Shown here: piece by piece, positions 1 to 11,051 of the stretch | How the letters are laid out: each line of letters begins with the position of its first letter | How positions within the stretch are numbered: position 1 is the first letter of the stretch | Source of the DNA: SCQX01 sp035720945 | GTDB lineage: Bacteria; Pseudomonadota; Gammaproteobacteria; Burkholderiales; Burkholderiaceae_B | NCBI GenBank assembly: GCA_035720945.1 | Contig: DASTNK010000083.1 | Location: 1 to 24,371 of the forward strand | Direction: 5' to 3' | DNA: 24,371 bases | Notes under the pieces: generated by a model | The model's database searches: none | The model's input: the letters and a program-made list of their open reading frames with translations, nothing else | What the model was told of the DNA's origin: nothing | Translations under genes and position numbers: made by a program

Positions 1-6
1 CTCGAA

Positions 7-246
7 TCAGGCAGCCGTAATGTTGAGAGCTTGCTTCCCTTTGGGGCCTTGGGCGATTTCGAACGCGACCTTCTGGCCTTCCTTGAGCGTCTTGAAACCG
101 TTCATTTGTATGGATGAAAAATGGGCGAAAAGATCTTCGCCGCCGTTGTCTGGGGTGATGAAGCCAAAGCCTTTAGCATCATTGAACCATTTGACGGTTC
201 CCGTCAGCTTTTGGGTATCCCCGGAGGGTGCTGTTGAATCTGACAT
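7..246 (-). CDS. Cold-shock domain protein, CspD-like by position
   Basis: A 79-residue single cold-shock-domain protein that should bind single-stranded RNA or DNA as a chaperone or regulator in the cytoplasm. Visible motifs are GTVKWFNDAKGFGFI (RNP1 region, residues about 17-31) and DLFAHFSSIQ (RNP2 region). The later GFKTLKEGQKVAFEIAQGPKG block is typical of the CspA/CspD family. A short extra N-terminus (about 12 polar residues) precedes the domain. The ATG at 244-246 has a good ribosome-binding site, GAGAGG, 8 bases upstream. It diverges from clpS; in E. coli cspD is divergent from clpS-clpA in the same way, so a CspD-type role is inferred from synteny. I cannot tell from sequence whether it is cold-induced or stationary-phase induced. 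Confidence 0.93.
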   Translation of the reverse strand: MSDSTAPSGDTQKLTGTVKWFNDAKGFGFITPDNGGEDLFAHFSSIQMNGFKTLKEGQKVAFEIAQGPKGKQALNITAA

Positions 247-314
247 GCGGACTGCCTCTCGACTATAGTGTTACGTTAAAACCCGGGCTGTCGGCCGGAC
301 ACCAGCGGCACGGG

Positions 315-347
315 ATTCTGGAAATGTCAACTGATACATCTCAGAAT
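315..347. promoter_or_regulatory. 33-bp dyad in the csp/clpS divergent region
   Basis: ATTCTG (315-320) and CAGAAT (342-347) form a perfect outer inverted repeat. Inside it ATGT (324-327) pairs with ACAT (336-339) around an 8-base loop, with small unpaired bulges between the two stems. It lies about 70-100 bases upstream of the csp start codon, where cspA-type mRNAs carry a long structured leader. It could be such a leader hairpin or a DNA operator shared with clpS. No convincing -35/-10 pair was found for either gene in 247-440. Confidence 0.35.
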
Positions 348-440
348 AGCGTGATGATGAGTACTTTACCCCGCCACAGTCAACTATGGAAAGCACTTAT
401 ATTGATGCTGTTTCATGTTTTTTTTCTATGATTTGACGTC

Positions 441-764
441 ATGGCCACCCAAACCGAAAGACAACGCGAAGTCGTGGTCGAAAGACAGGAAGAACGTCTG
501 GCACCGCCACCCATGTATCAGGTCGTGCTGCTCAACGATGATTACACGCCGATGGAATTCGTGGTGGACGTCCTGCGGCGGATATTCGGCAAGAGCGAAG
601 ACGAGGCCTCGCGCATCATGCTCAAGGTTCACCATGAGGGTCGCGGAGTGTGCGGGGTGTTTCCCCGCGAGGTGGCCGAAACCCGGGTCGAGATGGTCCG
701 AAGATCCGCCCAGGAGCGCCAGCATCCGTTACAGTGCATAATGGAACCGGCGCCGGCCGATTGA
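441..764 (+). CDS. clpS: ATP-dependent Clp protease adaptor ClpS
   Basis: A 107-residue adaptor, close to the usual length (about 106), that binds proteins with N-terminal Leu, Phe, Tyr or Trp and delivers them to the ClpA N-domain. The N-terminal tail is charged and flexible, followed by YQVVLLNDDYTPMEFVVDVL, which carries the Asn-Asp pair that contacts the N-degron amino group. VHHEGRGVCGVF follows, supplying the conserved binding-pocket histidine, and then the basic helix before PLQCIMEP. ATG 441 is the only sensible start in this frame, but no clear Shine-Dalgarno precedes it; the leader is T-rich (418-428). clpA follows after 141 bases. Confidence 0.96.
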   Translation: MATQTERQREVVVERQEERLAPPPMYQVVLLNDDYTPMEFVVDVLRRIFGKSEDEASRIMLKVHHEGRGVCGVFPREVAETRVEMVRRSAQERQHPLQCIMEPAPAD

Positions 765-905
765 ACATGGTTGTCGTGACGTCATGTTTTTGAGGCTATC
801 CGGTCACACTGTCCACGGAATCGCCGCTACGCACCGACGATTTAGTCATAGAATAGGATGTATCGATTCGTCGATATGTTTGTCCGCTTCGTATATGGAG
901 GAAGC

Positions 906-3218
<2,313 letters not shown>

Positions 3219-4514
3219 GGCGTGCAGACCCCTTGTCCTGTGCCCGCATTGTGCCCTGCTGCACGAACGGGTGCCCGTTCCTCCCGGGGGAACGGCACGC
3301 TGCGTTCGCTGCGACAGTGTTCTGTATCGCGGCAGCGTGTGGTCAGTCTCGCAGTGGCTCGCTCTGGCGTGCACCGCCCTGATCGTTTTCGCGATCGCGA
3401 ACTATTTTCCCATTGTCACCTTGCGGCTCAAGTGGCTGATTGCCAACGCGTCGCTGCCGCAGGCGTTGATGCTCACATGGGAACAGGGTCGTCCCGTGGT
3501 CGCCGTGATGACCGGGCTGTTTGGTTTCCTTGTCCCGCTGACCCAGTTGCTGTTTCTGGTGTGGGCGCTCATGTGCGTGGCCTCGGGAAACCTGCCGCGC
3601 GATTTCGCCATGGGCATGCGGGTGTTGCGCGTTCTGGGCACCTGGAGCATGGTTCCCGTCCTGATGCTGGGCATCCTGGTGGCCATCGTCAAGTTGGCCG
3701 GGTTGGCTGTGCTGCACGTGGCGCCGGGCCTCTGGGGGTTCGTGGCCTTGACCGTGTTGCTCACCCTGCTTGAGCGTGTATCGGCGGGGTGGCTGTGGCG
3801 CCAGGCCGAGGACGCGGGGCTGGTTCCATTATCCGGCATCGATGTCGACCCGGCGGCCACCGTGGCGAGTTGCCATGCCTGTGGCAATGTCCAGAATCTC
3901 GCCTCGCCGCACGATCATCAGGCTTGCCGTCGATGCGGCGCGAAGGTGAGGTTCCGGTTGCCGGGCATGTCCCGAACCTGGGCGTTGGTGCTTGCAGCCT
4001 GCATACTGTATGTTCCGGCCAATGTCCTGCCGGTCATGAAGTTCCGCACGCCGGTGGGTACGACCGAGCACACGATTCTGGGTGGTGTGGTCGAACTCTG
4101 GAAGCTGGGATCCTGGGATCTGGCCATCATCGTGTTCGTCGCGAGCATCGTTGTGCCCATGACCAAGCTGCTGATCCTCATCGCGCTCATGGCGCGTCGC
4201 TGCTGGTTGGGTGACGATATACAGCGTCAGCGCACGCGGTTGTACGAATTGGTGGAATTCATCGGGCAGTGGTCCATGCTCGATGTCTTTGTCGTCATTC
4301 TTCTGACGTCGATGGCGAATTTCCCCGGCATTTCCCAGATTTCCGCAGGCCCCGGAGCCGCCAGTTTTGGCTTGGTCGTGGTGCTGACCATGCTGGCGTC
4401 GGCCGGTTTCGACCCGCGTCATGGATGGGACGCGCGTCCGTCGTTGGGTTCGAGCGATGGGCGCAAGACGGCGGTGGGTGGTGAACGCCTGGCGGGACCC
4501 GCAACGGAGCATGC

Positions 4515-6185
4515 ATGACGGAACCCACACCCTCCGAGCCAGCCGCATCGACTGATGTCCCCGCAACCGCAGGGACGCCAGCCGCCCCCCATGTCGTCGC
4601 GCCGAAACGGCGCAGCGTCTCCTGGATCTGGCTGGTGCCATTGCTGGTGGCGGTCGTGGGTCTGTCATTGATCGTCAAGAACTGGATGGAAACCGGCCCT
4701 ATCGTGACCATCAGCTTTCAGTCGGCCAATGGCATCGAGGTGGGCCAGACAACGGTCCGTTATCGCGATGTCGTCGTCGGAGTGGTGAACGATATCGAGG
4801 TGTCGCCCGATCGCTCGAGGGTGCTGGTCAGGGTGCGGCTCAAGCATGATGCCGCCGCGTATATCGCCCGAAAAGGCACACGCTTCTGGGTGGTGCGGCC
4901 GCGGCTGGAGCTGACTGGTGTGTCTGGACTGAACACCCTGCTGTCTGGTGCGTATATCGGTGTCGACACGTCGAGGACGAAGGATCACGGAGTCGAAACC
5001 GCCGAGGCCTATCGTTTCATCGGCCTGGAGAAACCCCCAGAGATCACCAGTGACAAGCCCGGTACGCGCTACACCTTGACGGCCCCCGATCTGGGCTCGC
5101 TGGAGTTGGGGTCGCCGGTGTACTACCGCCGCATCCAGGTGGGGAGGGTGATCGATTACGGTCTGGCCCCAGATGGCAAGCTGGTCGACATCCAGATTTT
5201 CGTCGATGCGCCCAATGACAAATACGTCACCGCCGATACCCGTTTCTGGAACGTGAGCGGGATTCAGTTGTCGGTCGGTTCGGACGGTGTCACTGTGCAG
5301 GCGGGATCTCTGGCGTCGGTCATTTCCGGCGGGGTGGAATTTGCATCGGCCGATGCCGCCATCACGACTCCCGCCAAGGCCAACACCACCTTCTCACTGC
5401 AGTCAACGAGGCAAGCGGCGATGGCGGACCCGGATGGCATCCCGGTTCCCATCAACATGGAATTCCGGCAGTCGGTGCGTGGGTTGAGTGTGGGGGCGCC
5501 CGTGATGTTCCATGGCCTGGAGATCGGCAAAGTCACAGATATCAATCTCGAGTACAACGTCAAGATCCGGCGGTTCTACGTACTGGTCAAGACCGAGCTC
5601 TTTCCCATGCGGTTCGGCAAAGTCTACGAAGATCTGATCGCCGAGAACGAAAAGAGCGGCAACGCCGGCCACAATCTTCTGAGGCCGATGATCGAGCATG
5701 GTCTGCGCGCGCAATTGCGCACGGGCAATCTGCTGACCGGACAACAATACATTGCGCTGGCGTTCGTCCCGGATGCCTCCCCGGTGCATTTCGATGAAAC
5801 GCAGAAGCCCCCGCTCATTCCCACTGTGCCGGGCAGCTTCGATCGTCTGCAGGAGCAGGTGAGCAGTCTCGTGACCAAGCTCGATGCGATTCCGTTCGCC
5901 GGTATCAGCCAGGATCTTCGCGGAGCATTGAAGGCATTGACCCGCACGTTGAACGGCCTGCATGGCGTGGGGCCGCAAACCGAGACCACGCTCAAGGCGG
6001 TGCGCAAGTCGCTGGATCAGGTCAGCGGCCTGCTCGGCTCGGCGGCTTCAGGCGGGAATCTGGGCCAGACGTTGCGGGAGCTCGGGCAGGCGGCCAAGTC
6101 ATTGCGGGCGCTGGCGGATTATCTCCAGGCCAACCCGTCGGCGTTGTTGCGCGGACGGCCCGCCGATGTGTTGCCGGGTCATTGA
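4515..6185 (+). CDS. pqiB: PqiB, three-domain MCE protein of the periplasmic lipid-transport tunnel
   Basis: A 556-residue protein (E. coli PqiB is about 546). A proline/alanine-rich cytoplasmic tail of about 35 residues leads into one membrane helix (SWIWLVPLLVAVVGLSLIV), and the rest is periplasmic. Three MCE/MlaD domains can be seen. The first starts near VTISFQSANGIEVGQTTVRY, the second near RYTLTAPDLGSLELGSPVYY, and the third near NMEFRQSVRGLSVGAPVMF. A helical C-terminal region follows (FDRLQEQVSSLVTKLDAI onward), matching the helices that form the PqiB needle. Known PqiB hexamers make a channel spanning the periplasm. It overlaps pqiA by four bases and is followed closely by pqiC. Confidence 0.95.
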   Translation: MTEPTPSEPAASTDVPATAGTPAAPHVVAPKRRSVSWIWLVPLLVAVVGLSLIVKNWMETGPIVTISFQSANGIEVGQTTVRYRDVVVGVVNDIEVSPDRSRVLVRVRLKHDAAAYIARKGTRFWVVRPRLELTGVSGLNTLLSGAYIGVDTSRTKDHGVETAEAYRFIGLEKPPEITSDKPGTRYTLTAPDLGSLELGSPVYYRRIQVGRVIDYGLAPDGKLVDIQIFVDAPNDKYVTADTRFWNVSGIQLSVGSDGVTVQAGSLASVISGGVEFASADAAITTPAKANTTFSLQSTRQAAMADPDGIPVPINMEFRQSVRGLSVGAPVMFHGLEIGKVTDINLEYNVKIRRFYVLVKTELFPMRFGKVYEDLIAENEKSGNAGHNLLRPMIEHGLRAQLRTGNLLTGQQYIALAFVPDASPVHFDETQKPPLIPTVPGSFDRLQEQVSSLVTKLDAIPFAGISQDLRGALKALTRTLNGLHGVGPQTETTLKAVRKSLDQVSGLLGSAASGGNLGQTLRELGQAAKSLRALADYLQANPSALLRGRPADVLPGH

Positions 6186-6206
6186 TCCTTGAGGAGGGCG
6201 CAAGTC

Positions 6207-6854
6207 TTGAAATATTCGTATCTGATCCCGACCCTGGTGTTGATCGCCCTGCTGGGCGGGTGTGCGGCGGCGCCAAAGATTCAGTACTACACGCTGATCC
6301 CACCTCTTGCCGACACGGCCCTCGCCAACGCGGCATCGAAGGCCACCGCGGGCCGGTATGCGATCAGTGTGCAGCCTGTCTCGGTACCCGACCAAGTCGA
6401 TCGGCCGCAAATCGTCATCAGCGGCGGCGACAGCGCCAGGGTAACCCCGCTCAACGAATCCTTATGGGTGTCACCTCTCGGCGATCAGGTGCGTCGGGCC
6501 TTGTCGGCGGATCTGTCGGCGCGCCTGGGAACGCTCGACATCGCGGCCGATACCGCGCCGTCATCGCTGCCGGTATGGAAGATCTTCCTGACCGTTCAGC
6601 GCTTTGATGCGATTTTCGGAAGGCAAACCATCCTCGATGCCACCTGGCGTCTCGATCCCGTGCATCTGCGGGGCAGGCGACCAACCATCTGCCGGGCCGA
6701 GGTCACTGTTCCAGTGGGGGCGGGTGTGCCGGCGTTGGTGATGGGGCAGCGCAAGGCGTTGTGGACACTTTCCTCGCTCATTGCCGCCCAGATCTCAGGA
6801 GGCCCGCCGGCACCCTCGAACCGGCCTGGCGTCGTGCTCAAGGGCTGCGCCTGA
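6207..6854 (+). CDS. pqiC: PqiC-type outer-membrane lipoprotein (ABC-type transport auxiliary lipoprotein family)
   Basis: A 215-residue lipoprotein completing the pqiABC operon. The TTG at 6207 is preferred because GGAGGG (6193-6198) sits 8 bases upstream. From there the protein begins MKYSYLIPTLVLIALLGGC, a clean lipoprotein signal with lipobox LGGC and modified cysteine at residue 19. An in-frame TTG at 6189 would put the start within the ribosome-binding site. The mature domain begins AAAPKIQYYTLIPPLA, the strand typical of the family (compare 'YYxL' after the lipobox). In E. coli PqiC sits in the outer membrane at the tip of the PqiB channel. The LspA signal peptidase encoded elsewhere in this window would process it. 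Confidence 0.9.
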   Translation: MKYSYLIPTLVLIALLGGCAAAPKIQYYTLIPPLADTALANAASKATAGRYAISVQPVSVPDQVDRPQIVISGGDSARVTPLNESLWVSPLGDQVRRALSADLSARLGTLDIAADTAPSSLPVWKIFLTVQRFDAIFGRQTILDATWRLDPVHLRGRRPTICRAEVTVPVGAGVPALVMGQRKALWTLSSLIAAQISGGPPAPSNRPGVVLKGCA

Positions 6855-7002
6855 AGCCCGTGTCGAGCAATTTTCTTGCCGAGGGTGTCCGATCCGGTGC
6901 TCGGTTTCCGCGCTCAAGCCAGGAATCCCCTGAATCAGTCGCTGAGCCACATGCCGCTATGGATTGGTGCTGTCCGTCGCCCAAAAGGTACAGCCTTGCA
7001 GG

Positions 7003-7062
7003 TATACTAGGGTTAACCTTAATTCAGAAAAGGTTGCAACCAATTTAGTATTTTGGTTTACC
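7003..7062 (+). promoter_or_regulatory. putA control region: -10-like box and three evenly spaced palindromes
   Basis: TATACT (7003-7008) is a good -10 candidate, although no good -35 is present at 16-18 bases. Immediately downstream are three related palindromes: GGTTAACC (7011-7018), GGTTGCAACC (7032-7041) and GGTTTACC (7055-7062, one mismatch). Their centres are exactly 22 bases apart. The middle one contains GTTGCA on both strands, the hexamer reported as the E. coli PutA operator core. Because the PutA below carries a ribbon-helix-helix domain, proline-responsive autorepression is inferred. The rest of 6855-7002 shows nothing I can name. Confidence 0.55.
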
Positions 7063-7085
7063 CTGAGTGGCTCCCGCTCGGGGCA

Positions 7086-7108
7086 GGCGCGCCCGTCCCG
7101 GGCGCGCC
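7086..7108 (+). promoter_or_regulatory. GC-rich hairpin in the putA leader
   Basis: GGCGCGCCC (7086-7094) and GGGCGCGCC (7100-7108) form a perfect 9-bp stem with a 5-base loop, ending 32 bases before the putA ATG. No T-run follows, so it is not an intrinsic terminator. It could slow or protect the transcript, or affect ribosome access. Confidence 0.45.
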
Positions 7109-7140
7109 GCGATCTTGCACGAGGCACGACAGGAATTGCC

Positions 7141-10100
7141 ATGGCGACGACCACACTGGGTGTAAAAGTAGATGAGGCATTGCGTGAACGGCTTCGGCAC
7201 GCCGCGCAGAAACTGGGGTGCACACCCCACTGGTTGCACAAACAGGCCTTGTTCGCCTATATCGATGCCATCGAACGCGGGCAGGTGCCGGCTGAAATCA
7301 GCTACCTGAATCAACAGGATGTCGCGGAAGAGGCGGGTGAGGTCGCGCATCAGGATCCGTTGCCGCCGTTTTACGAGTTCGCTCAGGACGTCCAGCCCCA
7401 GTCGGTTTTGCGTGCCGCCATTACCAGCGCCTATCGCCGCCCCGAAACCGAATGCGTGCCGCTGCTGGCGGACCAGGCGCGCGATATCCCCGGCCCCGAC
7501 GTGCATGCGCTGGCCGAACGCCTGGTCAAGACGCTGCGCAGCAAACGCAAGGGCGGCGGGGTAGAGGGCCTGATCCAGGAGTTCTCGTTGTCCAGTCAGG
7601 AAGGGGTCGCGCTGATGTGCCTGGCCGAGGCGCTGCTGCGCATTCCGGATCGCGCCACCCGTGATGCCCTGATCCGTGACAAGATCAGCCGCGGCGACTG
7701 GCGTGCGCACATGGGCGAGTCGCCTTCGCTGTTCGTCAATGCCGCCACGTGGGGCCTGATGCTCACCGGCAAGCTGGTCAGCGTCAACAGCGAGCAGTCC
7801 TTGTCCCGGGCGCTGACACGTCTCATCGGCAAGGGCGGCGAACCGCTGGTCCGCAAGGGCGTGAACATCGCCATGCGCATGATGGGCGAGCAGTTCGTCG
7901 CGGGACAGAACATTTCCGCGGCGCTGGCCAACAGCCGGAAGCTGGAGGAAAAGGGGTTCCGCTACTCCTACGATATGCTGGGTGAGGCGGCCACGACCGC
8001 CGCCGACGCCGACCGGTACAACACTTCGTACGAACAGGCCATCCACGCGATCGGCAAGTCGGCGCAGGGGCGCGGTATTTACGAAGGCCCGGGGATATCC
8101 ATCAAGCTCTCGGCGCTGCATCCGCGTTATTCACGCGCTCAACGCGACCGGGTGATGGCGGAGCTGCTGCCGCGCGTGACGGCGCTCGCCCGCCTGGCCC
8201 GCAGCTACGACATCGGCCTGAACATCGACGCCGAAGAGGCCGACCGCCTGGAGATCTCCCTGGATCTCTTGGAGGCCCTGTGCTTCGATCCCGATCTTGC
8301 CGGCTGGAACGGCATCGGTTTCGTGATCCAGGCATACCAGAAGCGCGCGCCGTTCGTCATTGATTATGTCATCGACCTGGCCAAGCGCAGCCGCCATCGG
8401 CTGATGGTTCGCCTGGTCAAGGGGGCGTACTGGGACAGCGAGATCAAGCGGGCACAAGAGGGCGGCCTGGAAGGCTATCCGGTCTACACGCGCAAGATTT
8501 ACACCGATATCTCGTATCTGGCTTGTGCGCGCAAGTTGCTGGCGGTGCCTGACGCCGTCTATCCTCAGTTCGCGACGCACAACGCTTATACGCTGGCATC
8601 CATTTACCATCTGGCGGGGCAGAATTATTACCCTGGGCAATACGAGTTCCAGTGCCTGCACGGCATGGGCGAATCGCTTTACGAGCATGTCACCGGGCCG
8701 GTCGCGCAAGGCAAGCTCAACCGCCCCTGCAGAATCTATGCGCCGGTGGGCACGCACGAGACGCTGCTGGCCTACCTGGTGCGCCGTCTGCTCGAGAATG
8801 GCGCCAATACTTCGTTCGTCAACCAGATTGGTGACGACGACATTCCCGTCGAGGCGCTCATCATCGATCCGGTGCAGGCCGCGCAGCGCATACAGCCGCT
8901 GGGTGCCCCGCATGACAAGATCCCTCTGCCCAGGGACCTGTACCAGGCCAGGGACGGCCGCAGCAACTCCATGGGGCTGGATTTGAGCAACGAGCAACGG
9001 CTCGGGTCGCTGTCGGCCGCGCTGTTGGGCAGTGCCACGGCCACGTGGCGGGCCCAACCGCTGCTGGGCGGCGCCCAGCCCGAGTGGGACGACTCCCGCG
9101 CGCAGCCGGTGCGGAATCCTGCTGATCGCCGTGATGTCGTGGGGCACGTGATCGAGGCGTCCGACGCCGAAGTCCGCCAGGCGTTGCAGGAGGCGGCGCA
9201 TGCGGCGCCCATCTGGCAGTCCACCCCGGTCGAGGAACGCGCGCAGTGCCTGGAACGGGCGGCGCAGATGCTCGAGGACGACATGCAGCCGTTGTTGGGG
9301 CTGATCGTTCGCGAGGCCGGGAAGTCGCTGCCCAACGCCATTTCCGAAGTCCGCGAGGCCACCGATTTCCTGCGTTATTACGCCGGCCAGATCCGGAGCG
9401 CATTCTCCGGCGACACGCATCGCCCGCTGGGGCCTGTCGTGTGCATCAGCCCATGGAACTTCCCGCTCGCCATCTTCACCGGGCAGGTGTCCGCCGCGCT
9501 CGCCGCGGGCAATCCCGTGCTGGCCAAACCGGCGGAGCAGACCTGCCTGATCGCCGCCGCGGCGGTGGCCATCCTGCGCAAGGCGGGGGTTCCATCGGGC
9601 GCTGTGCAACTGTTGCCGGGTCTGGGCGAGACCGTGGGTGCGAGCCTGGTGGCCAGCCCCGTCGTGCGTGGTGTGATGTTCACGGGCTCGACCGAGGTGG
9701 CGCAGATCATTTCCCGCACGTTGGCGCAACGACTTGACGACGCCGGGCATCCCATTCCCCTGATCGCCGAGACCGGTGGCCAGAATGCCATGGTCGTCGA
9801 TTCATCGGCGCTGGCCGAACAGGTCGTGTTCGACGTGCTGACTTCCGCCTTCGATTCCGCCGGACAGCGCTGCTCGGCGCTGCGTGTGCTCTGCGTGCAA
9901 GAGGATTGCGCCGATCACGTGTTGGGCATGCTGCGCGGCGCGATGCAGGAATTGCGTGTCGGCAATCCTGACATGCTCTCCACCGATGTCGGGCCGGTCA
10001 TCGACATGCAGGCGCAGGCTGTCATAGAAAAGCACATCGCCGCCATGCGTGACGCGGGCCGACGCGTGGATCAACTCGGTCTGGATTCCATGTGCCAGCA

Positions 10101-10956
10101 TGGCTCCTTCGTGGCGCCCACCATCGTCGAACTCGATGATATATCGGCCTTGAAGCGCGAAGTGTTCGGGCCGGTGCTGCATGTGATCCGCTACAAGCGG
10201 GACGGGCTGGACGCGCTGATCGACGCGATCAACGCCACTGGCTATGGCCTGACGTTCGGAGTGCACACCCGCCTGGACGAAACCGTGGCCCGTGTGACGA
10301 GCCGCATTCATGCGGGCAATGTCTACGTCAATCGCAATATCGTGGGCGCCGTGGTGGGTGTCCAGCCGTTTGGCGGCGAAGGCCTCTCGGGCACCGGACC
10401 CAAGGCGGGCGGCCCCTTGTATCTGTTGCGGCTGTTGTCCCGCCGTCCGGCGGGGCTACCCGACTGGTGGCAAGAGCCGGATGCCGGCGGTCGGGAACTC
10501 GAGTTGCCCGGCCCCACCGGGGAAACCAACACCTATCATCTCAAGCCGCGCGGCACGGTGCTGGGGGTGGCGGCATCGCGGGAAGGCGCCGTGGCCCAAT
10601 ATCAGGCTTGTGTCACCACTGGCAACGCGCTGGCGCTGGCCGAGACGGATGCGGCGCGGGCATTCCTGGCCGATTGCACGCCGGAGCAAAAGAAACGGGT
10701 GCTCTTGGTGCCCCCTGGCGACATCGGCCAGGCGGATTACCAGGCGGTGCTGTTCGAAGGGGACGGCGACGCCTTGCGCGAACTCAATCAGGTGGTCGCC
10801 GCGCGCTCCGGGCCCATTGTCTCGGTGCAGGGGCTGAGCACGGACGAACTGGCGGCCGGGCATCAGTACTCGCTGGAACGGCTGTTGCGCGAGGTGTCGG
10901 TCAGCGTGAACACGGCGGCGGCTGGCGGCAACGCCAGCCTGATGATGGTCGGCTGA
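7141..10956 (+). CDS. putA: Trifunctional PutA: proline dehydrogenase, P5C dehydrogenase and transcriptional repressor
   Basis: A 1271-residue protein that oxidises proline to glutamate, using FAD then NAD+, and is expected to repress its own gene. The N-terminus (TTTLGVKVDEALRERLRHAA, residues 3-22) is a ribbon-helix-helix DNA-binding domain. The proline dehydrogenase barrel follows, with YAPVGTHETLLAYLVRRLLE and NGANTSFVNQIGDDD near its end. The aldehyde dehydrogenase module carries Glu877 (LIAETGGQNA) and catalytic Cys911 (SAGQRCSALRV). A C-terminal domain of about 200 residues completes the long trifunctional type; E. coli PutA is 1320. The frame stays open upstream to 6964, but ATG 7141 with AGGA upstream starts exactly at the DNA-binding domain. 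No putP transporter gene lies in the window. Confidence 0.96.
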   Translation: MATTTLGVKVDEALRERLRHAAQKLGCTPHWLHKQALFAYIDAIERGQVPAEISYLNQQDVAEEAGEVAHQDPLPPFYEFAQDVQPQSVLRAAITSAYRRPETECVPLLADQARDIPGPDVHALAERLVKTLRSKRKGGGVEGLIQEFSLSSQEGVALMCLAEALLRIPDRATRDALIRDKISRGDWRAHMGESPSLFVNAATWGLMLTGKLVSVNSEQSLSRALTRLIGKGGEPLVRKGVNIAMRMMGEQFVAGQNISAALANSRKLEEKGFRYSYDMLGEAATTAADADRYNTSYEQAIHAIGKSAQGRGIYEGPGISIKLSALHPRYSRAQRDRVMAELLPRVTALARLARSYDIGLNIDAEEADRLEISLDLLEALCFDPDLAGWNGIGFVIQAYQKRAPFVIDYVIDLAKRSRHRLMVRLVKGAYWDSEIKRAQEGGLEGYPVYTRKIYTDISYLACARKLLAVPDAVYPQFATHNAYTLASIYHLAGQNYYPGQYEFQCLHGMGESLYEHVTGPVAQGKLNRPCRIYAPVGTHETLLAYLVRRLLENGANTSFVNQIGDDDIPVEALIIDPVQAAQRIQPLGAPHDKIPLPRDLYQARDGRSNSMGLDLSNEQRLGSLSAALLGSATATWRAQPLLGGAQPEWDDSRAQPVRNPADRRDVVGHVIEASDAEVRQALQEAAHAAPIWQSTPVEERAQCLERAAQMLEDDMQPLLGLIVREAGKSLPNAISEVREATDFLRYYAGQIRSAFSGDTHRPLGPVVCISPWNFPLAIFTGQVSAALAAGNPVLAKPAEQTCLIAAAAVAILRKAGVPSGAVQLLPGLGETVGASLVASPVVRGVMFTGSTEVAQIISRTLAQRLDDAGHPIPLIAETGGQNAMVVDSSALAEQVVFDVLTSAFDSAGQRCSALRVLCVQEDCADHVLGMLRGAMQELRVGNPDMLSTDVGPVIDMQAQAVIEKHIAAMRDAGRRVDQLGLDSMCQHGSFVAPTIVELDDISALKREVFGPVLHVIRYKRDGLDALIDAINATGYGLTFGVHTRLDETVARVTSRIHAGNVYVNRNIVGAVVGVQPFGGEGLSGTGPKAGGPLYLLRLLSRRPAGLPDWWQEPDAGGRELELPGPTGETNTYHLKPRGTVLGVAASREGAVAQYQACVTTGNALALAETDAARAFLADCTPEQKKRVLLVPPGDIGQADYQAVLFEGDGDALRELNQVVAARSGPIVSVQGLSTDELAAGHQYSLERLLREVSVSVNTAAAGGNASLMMVG

Positions 10957-11051
10957 TCCCTGGGCCGCTGTCCGGGGCTCGCCGCATGTTTTCAGTGCGG
11001 TGGGCCTTTTCGTTCCATGCGAGGGGGAGGGGGCGGTGTCTCCGCTGGGTG

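Noticed and set aside
415..741. Alternative frame over clpS starting ATG 415
   Set aside because: Its product is an Arg/Ser/Cys-rich frameshift of ClpS; ATG 441 gives the true conserved protein.
8131..9750. 539-codon open frame on the minus strand opposite putA
   Set aside because: It lies fully inside a clear putA; the protein is rich in Arg, His, Gln and Gly with no recognisable domain. Long antisense frames are expected in high-GC genes.
10957..11051. CCGCA/TGCGG hairpin followed by CCTTTT as a putA terminator
   Set aside because: Only a 5-bp stem with a 9-base loop and a weak T-run; not strong enough to call.
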